Assembly (NCBI GenBank): GCA_937911045.1
Contig: CALEPX010000104.1
Location: 1 to 17,782 of the forward strand
From: an uncultured Fretibacterium sp.
GTDB lineage: Bacteria; Synergistota; Synergistia; Synergistales; Aminobacteriaceae
Direction of reading: 5' to 3'
DNA length: 17,782 bases
The translations under genes and the position numbers were made by a program. A model generated the notes under the pieces. The model saw only the letters and a program-made list of their open reading frames with translations, did not search any database and was not told the origin of the DNA. This document shows positions 14,822 to 17,782 of this stretch, piece after piece (the stretch's first letter is position 1; every line of letters begins with the position of its first letter).

Positions 14822-16273
14822 CTAAGCCAAACCTCCGTCTGCAATTTTCGGGCTGCCAAGTCTGCGCTCTAACACAACGCCTGCGTTCAACAATTCCGGA
14901 TCGCTCCAGCGTGCGCCGATAAGCTGCAATCCTACGGGCAAATTCCCAGCGTAACCCGTGAAGAATGACAAGCCGGGCAATCCCGCAAGATTCACTGGCA
15001 ACGTGTACAAATCTGTTTCGTAGCCTTTCATTTCGTCCTCGTCAACTTCCCCGATTTTCGGAGGCAATGACGGCGTGACAGGCTGCAAAATAAAATCCGT
15101 GTTCTCAAACGCGCGCGCAAATTCCTGAGCTATTAACGTTCGGACTTTCGTAGCTGCAACGTAATATTCATCGCAACGTGACGGTTCGGTCAAGCATGTT
15201 CCGGCGATAATTCTGGATTTAACTTCGCTGCCAAACCCGTAAGACCTGACCCGTTCGAACATTTCTTTTATACCTTTCGCATCTTGAACTGTGTAGCCGT
15301 ATCGAACGCCATCGTAACGTTCAAGATTCGTGTGAGCCTCGGACATCGCCAGCGCGTAATAACACGCAACCGCATATTTCGAAATCACCGGCAACGAAAC
15401 TTCGGTTATGATTGCGCCTTCGTCCTCAAGAATTTTCTCGACATGTTTCAGCGCGTCAGAAATCGGCGCATCGAGCGTAAAATCCTGAAATTCTTTCACG
15501 AGTGCGACACGTTTGCCTTTGAGATTTACGTTTGGATTATGCGTGAAATCCGGATTTTTTTCACGGAAGCTGCTTGAGTCCATCGGATCATGTTGAGCTA
15601 ACACCTGCATTACCAGCTGCAAATCCCGAACTGTTCGCGCAAACGGACCGATCTGATCCAGCGACGAGCCATACGAGATCAATCCGTAACGGCTGACCAT
15701 TCCATACGTAGGTTTCAAGCCGTAAATTCCGCAATACGACGCAGGCTGACGAATCGATCCGCCCGTATCACTTCCGAGCGAGAACGGCACATAAGCCGCA
15801 GCAACCGCCGCCGCACTTCCGCCCGAACTTCCGCCCGGAACTCTGGAAATATCATGAGGATTTCTTGTCGCACCGAACGCAGAATTTCCGCAAGTATTTC
15901 CCATCGCGAACTCATCCATGTTGACTTTTCCCATCAAGATCGCGCCGGATTCCCGCAATAATTTCCAGACCGTAGCATCATACGGAGGCTTCCAGTTGCC
16001 GAGAATTTTGCTTGCTGCTGTAGTTCTGATTCCCTGAGTGCACAAATTATCTTTCAAGACCGTAGGGATTCCGTCAAATATGCCTGCTTTTTTGCCGGAG
16101 TTCTTGAGCTGTTCGCGGGCAAATGATTCTGTTTGAGTTATGAATGCCTTTATATTCTTCTCACAAGATTGCGCCCGTTTCCAACACGAGTCGAATAATT
16201 CTTCGGGCGAAAATTTCCCAGCTCTTAAACCCTCAGAGGCTGAGAACAAATCCAGTTCATATAATTCTGCCAT
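14822..16273 (-). CDS. gatA: Asp-tRNA(Asn)/Glu-tRNA(Gln) amidotransferase subunit A
   Basis: The 483-residue amidase subunit, which releases ammonia from glutamine (or asparagine) for the GatB site. The amidase-signature Ser-cisSer-Lys triad is complete: Lys74 in PTVLKDN, Ser149 in GGSSGGSA and Ser173 in DTGGSIRQPAS. Length and order of blocks are normal. A GGAGG lies about 12 bases before the ATG, inside the end of gatC; the gap to the gatC stop is 6 bases. The organism presumably makes Gln-tRNA and/or Asn-tRNA by the indirect route. Confidence 0.96.
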   Translation of the reverse strand: MAELYELDLFSASEGLRAGKFSPEELFDSCWKRAQSCEKNIKAFITQTESFAREQLKNSGKKAGIFDGIPTVLKDNLCTQGIRTTAASKILGNWKPPYDATVWKLLRESGAILMGKVNMDEFAMGNTCGNSAFGATRNPHDISRVPGGSSGGSAAAVAAAYVPFSLGSDTGGSIRQPASYCGIYGLKPTYGMVSRYGLISYGSSLDQIGPFARTVRDLQLVMQVLAQHDPMDSSSFREKNPDFTHNPNVNLKGKRVALVKEFQDFTLDAPISDALKHVEKILEDEGAIITEVSLPVISKYAVACYYALAMSEAHTNLERYDGVRYGYTVQDAKGIKEMFERVRSYGFGSEVKSRIIAGTCLTEPSRCDEYYVAATKVRTLIAQEFARAFENTDFILQPVTPSLPPKIGEVDEDEMKGYETDLYTLPVNLAGLPGLSFFTGYAGNLPVGLQLIGARWSDPELLNAGVVLERRLGSPKIADGGLA

Positions 16274-16279
16274 AAAAAT

Positions 16280-16570
16280 TTATTCCTCCATGATTCTTGG
16301 CACTTTGAATAGCGAATTTTCAACATGTGCGCTTTCGTCGAGTATTGCCCGGGTATTTGCGAACGGTTTGACTGCATCTTCACGCAGCGGACATTCCAGA
16401 GCTTCGGCAAAACTGAACGGTTCAACGTCCTTCAAATCCAGCTCTTTGAAGCTATCCAGCATGTCGAGAAAATTGTTAATATAACGCACTGCATTCTCAA
16501 GTTCCTGTTCATTCAGAACAAGCCGTGATTCTAGTGCTATCTCATTTACTTCGTCTGCGTTGAGTTTCAT
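16280..16570 (-). CDS. gatC: Asp-tRNA(Asn)/Glu-tRNA(Gln) amidotransferase subunit C
   Basis: The 96-residue small subunit that belts GatA and GatB together. It begins MKLNADEVNEIALESRLVLN, the usual GatC opening, and has the later L-D-x-x-x-V-E-P and L-R-E-D motifs before a F-K-V-P-R-I end. The frame is open to 16642, but family length favours ATG 16570. The best ribosome site (GGAGGG) is rather far upstream at about 15 bases. It is the first gene of the gatC-gatA-gatB operon. Confidence 0.92.
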   Translation of the reverse strand: MKLNADEVNEIALESRLVLNEQELENAVRYINNFLDMLDSFKELDLKDVEPFSFAEALECPLREDAVKPFANTRAILDESAHVENSLFKVPRIMEE

Positions 16571-16616
16571 TTCTGAAATTACACTTCCCTCCGAATTTTT
16601 CAAAACATACGCAACG

Positions 16617-16625
16617 ATTTTAACA
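16617..16625 (-). promoter_or_regulatory. Candidate extended -10 promoter of gatCAB
   Basis: The minus strand reads TGTTAAAAT, a TG-n extended -10 box, giving a start near 16610 and a leader of about 40 bases before gatC. No clear -35 was seen. Confidence 0.4.
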
Positions 16626-16643
16626 CACGCGGAAATTTTCACG

Positions 16644-16652
16644 TGCTAATAT
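16644..16652 (+). promoter_or_regulatory. Candidate extended -10 promoter, leaderless start of the acyltransferase gene
   Basis: TGCTAATAT is a TG-n extended -10 box ending 7 bases before the ATG at 16659, so transcription would begin at or next to the start codon. No Shine-Dalgarno sequence is present before this ATG, which fits a leaderless mRNA. Confidence 0.4.
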
Positions 16653-16658
16653 ATTTTC

Positions 16659-17543
16659 ATGATACGAATAATTATTACACTTATAAATATTTTGCCGCAC
16701 AAATTTGCGTTAATGCTCGGGAGAATTTTGGGACGGATTTTGCGATTAGTTCTGTGGCAGAAAGTTGATCGTGCTGAGTCTCGTTGCGTTAAATCTCTGG
16801 GGACTGGCATAACTAACGCGCGCTCAATCGTGAAGAAATCTTTCGAGAATCTCGGCATGTCCGCGATCGAATTTATCCGGCTCAAGAAGCTCGATTCGAA
16901 TTTGTCACGTTACGTAGAATTTTCCGGTTCAGAAATTTTGCGAGAGGCATTGTCGCGAAAACGTGGCGTAATTTTGCTGGCATCACACATGGATAACTGG
17001 GAATTAGCCGGCTCAGCATTTTTCAACGCAGGATTCGAAATCACACCGTTATACACGCCTCAGAAAAATACGGGCGGAATTAACGATTTCATTCTGCGAC
17101 AACGCAGCCAAGTCGGGAGAATGCGAATGGTGAAAAGTGAGGGAGCTGCATTGCGGGAAATTTTCAGGACGCTGAAATCCAACGGGATAATTGCGATTTT
17201 GCATGATTTGGACGCACGCAAGGACGGTGTAATCACGAATTTTCTTGGGATACCTGCCAGCACTCCGGACGGAATCGTGAAGCTGTATAACAAATTTGGT
17301 TCTCCGGTTGTGCCGGTTAAATATCTGCGTGACGGTAAGAATTGCGCGTTTCATTACGTAATCATGGACAGGATTCTCAGCGACGAAAAAGATTCTAACG
17401 GGAAAAATTTCGGTGAAGATTTGCGAGCGTCGCTTGAAATGTGCAATTCTGAAATCGAAAGCTGGATTCGCAATAATCCGGATCAATGGCTCTGGTTGAT
17501 TGATCGTTGGGAGTACACGTTCAGAAAGGGAATCGCAAAGTGA
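16659..17543 (+). CDS. LpxL/HtrB-family lipid acyltransferase
   Basis: A 294-residue inner-membrane-associated acyltransferase of the lysophospholipid/lipid A acyltransferase superfamily. A hydrophobic N-terminal helix (about 3-32) is followed by the catalytic H-x4-E motif, His110 and Glu115, in SHMDNWEL. The late F-L-G-I-P-A-S-T-P-D-G segment and the terminal D-Q-W-L-W-L-I-D-R-W are family marks, although the common His before R-W is replaced by Ile-Asp. It probably adds a secondary acyl chain to lipid A or to a related lipid. The start lacks a ribosome site; a later ATG at 16713 would remove the first helix and is less likely. It is divergent from gatC and convergent with the tRNA genes. 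Confidence 0.85.
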   Translation: MIRIIITLINILPHKFALMLGRILGRILRLVLWQKVDRAESRCVKSLGTGITNARSIVKKSFENLGMSAIEFIRLKKLDSNLSRYVEFSGSEILREALSRKRGVILLASHMDNWELAGSAFFNAGFEITPLYTPQKNTGGINDFILRQRSQVGRMRMVKSEGAALREIFRTLKSNGIIAILHDLDARKDGVITNFLGIPASTPDGIVKLYNKFGSPVVPVKYLRDGKNCAFHYVIMDRILSDEKDSNGKNFGEDLRASLEMCNSEIESWIRNNPDQWLWLIDRWEYTFRKGIAK

Positions 17544-17559
17544 GGCGAATCTGCATCAA

Positions 17560-17598
17560 AAAACCCGACTGAATGATTCGCTCACTCAATCGGGTTTT
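17560..17598. terminator. Bidirectional terminator between the acyltransferase gene and the tRNA genes
   Basis: There are 17-base arms (17560-17576 and 17582-17598) with two mismatches and a TTCGC loop. The plus strand ends in TTTTGTTAT and the minus strand in a T run (complement of A at 17558-17563). It can end both the acyltransferase mRNA and the tRNA transcript. Confidence 0.85.
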
Positions 17599-17613
17599 GT
17601 TATCGTCATAATT

Positions 17614-17704
17614 TGGTGCGGAGGGGGAGAATCGAACTCCCACGACACTTAAATTGGTCACAAGATCCTTAGTCTTGCGCGTCTACCAATTCCGCCACCC
17701 CCGC
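17614..17704 (-). tRNA. tRNA-Leu (anticodon AAG)
   Basis: A 91-base class II tRNA with an encoded CCA end. The acceptor arms GCGGGGG and CCTCCGC pair with one G-T, and the discriminator is A. The D arm reads GCGGAATTGGTAGACGC. The anticodon stem CAAGA/TCTTG encloses the loop CTAAGGA, giving anticodon AAG. A long variable arm (TGACCAATTTAAGTGTCGT) marks leucine, and the T arm is GGGAG-TTCGATT-CTCCC. An A at position 34 in tRNA-Leu is uncommon in bacteria and would need conversion to inosine. Confidence 0.95.
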
Positions 17705-17719
17705 GGCTATAGAATTAAA

Positions 17720-17782
17720 TGGTGGGTGATAGAAGAATCGAACTTCTGACCTCTTCCGTGTCAAGGAAGCGTTCTACCTCTG
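17720..17782 (-). tRNA. tRNA-Val (anticodon GAC), 3' part
   Basis: Cut by the right edge, so the 5' acceptor arm and part of the D arm are missing. The anticodon stem CTTCC/GGAAG encloses TTGACAC, giving anticodon GAC (valine). The T arm AGAAG-TTCGATT-CTTCT, the 3' acceptor strand ATCACCC and an encoded ACCA end are present. It lies 15 bases upstream of tRNA-Leu on the same strand, so both are likely cut from one precursor. Confidence 0.92.

Noticed and set aside
17049..17486. Minus-strand frame of 145 residues
   Set aside because: Antisense to the LpxL-like gene, without domain, promoter or ribosome site.

Overview
The window looks like a chromosomal segment of a Gram-negative anaerobe of the phylum Synergistota. 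The main pointer is the C-terminus of the large surface protein (1092-5534). It has a Gly-Gly-Gly-Cys motif, a short hydrophobic segment and a basic tail, which is the pattern of the Synergist-CTERM sorting signal. A two-membrane, anaerobic cell also fits the other genes: a lipid A-type acyltransferase, a Wzm/Wzt polysaccharide exporter, the oxygen-independent cobalamin route (cbiC, cbiD, cbiET) and the GatCAB amidotransferase. I saw no insertion sequence, phage gene, integrase or CRISPR array, and no gene-free stretch longer than about 160 bases.

Layout, left to right. (1) 1-961, minus strand: the start of a dicarboxylate/amino-acid:cation symporter, preceded by an unrecognised four-helix membrane protein. 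(2) 1092-5534, plus strand: a 1480-residue secreted protein built from three repeated EF-hand/leucine-rich/beta modules, four putative Ig-like domains, an unassigned domain and the sorting tail. It has its own good promoter. (3) 5585-10646, minus strand: a five-gene, tightly spaced run cbiC-cbiD-cbiET-wzm-wzt, so corrin-ring methylation genes and a polysaccharide ABC exporter appear to share one transcript. (4) 10740-13306, plus strand: argG, then galU overlapping a small STAS-domain gene. (5) 13354-16570, minus strand: gatC-gatA-gatB. (6) 16659-17543, plus strand: an LpxL/HtrB-like acyltransferase that may be translated from a leaderless mRNA. (7) 17614-17782, minus strand: tRNA-Leu with the rare anticodon AAG, and the 3' part of tRNA-Val(GAC).

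The recurring theme is the cell envelope: an anchored surface protein, UDP-glucose supply (GalU), glycan export (Wzm/Wzt) and lipid acylation. It is mixed with housekeeping metabolism (arginine, cobalamin) and translation (GatCAB, tRNAs). All three convergent junctions carry a hairpin with T-rich sequence on both strands, so they probably act as bidirectional terminators. Three genes (wzm, cbiD, galU) appear to start at TTG.

I did not find a clear new multi-gene system. The items most worth a second look are the repeated surface protein, the tRNA-Leu(AAG), the cobalamin/exporter operon and a strongly over-represented 8-base word (AATTTCGC).
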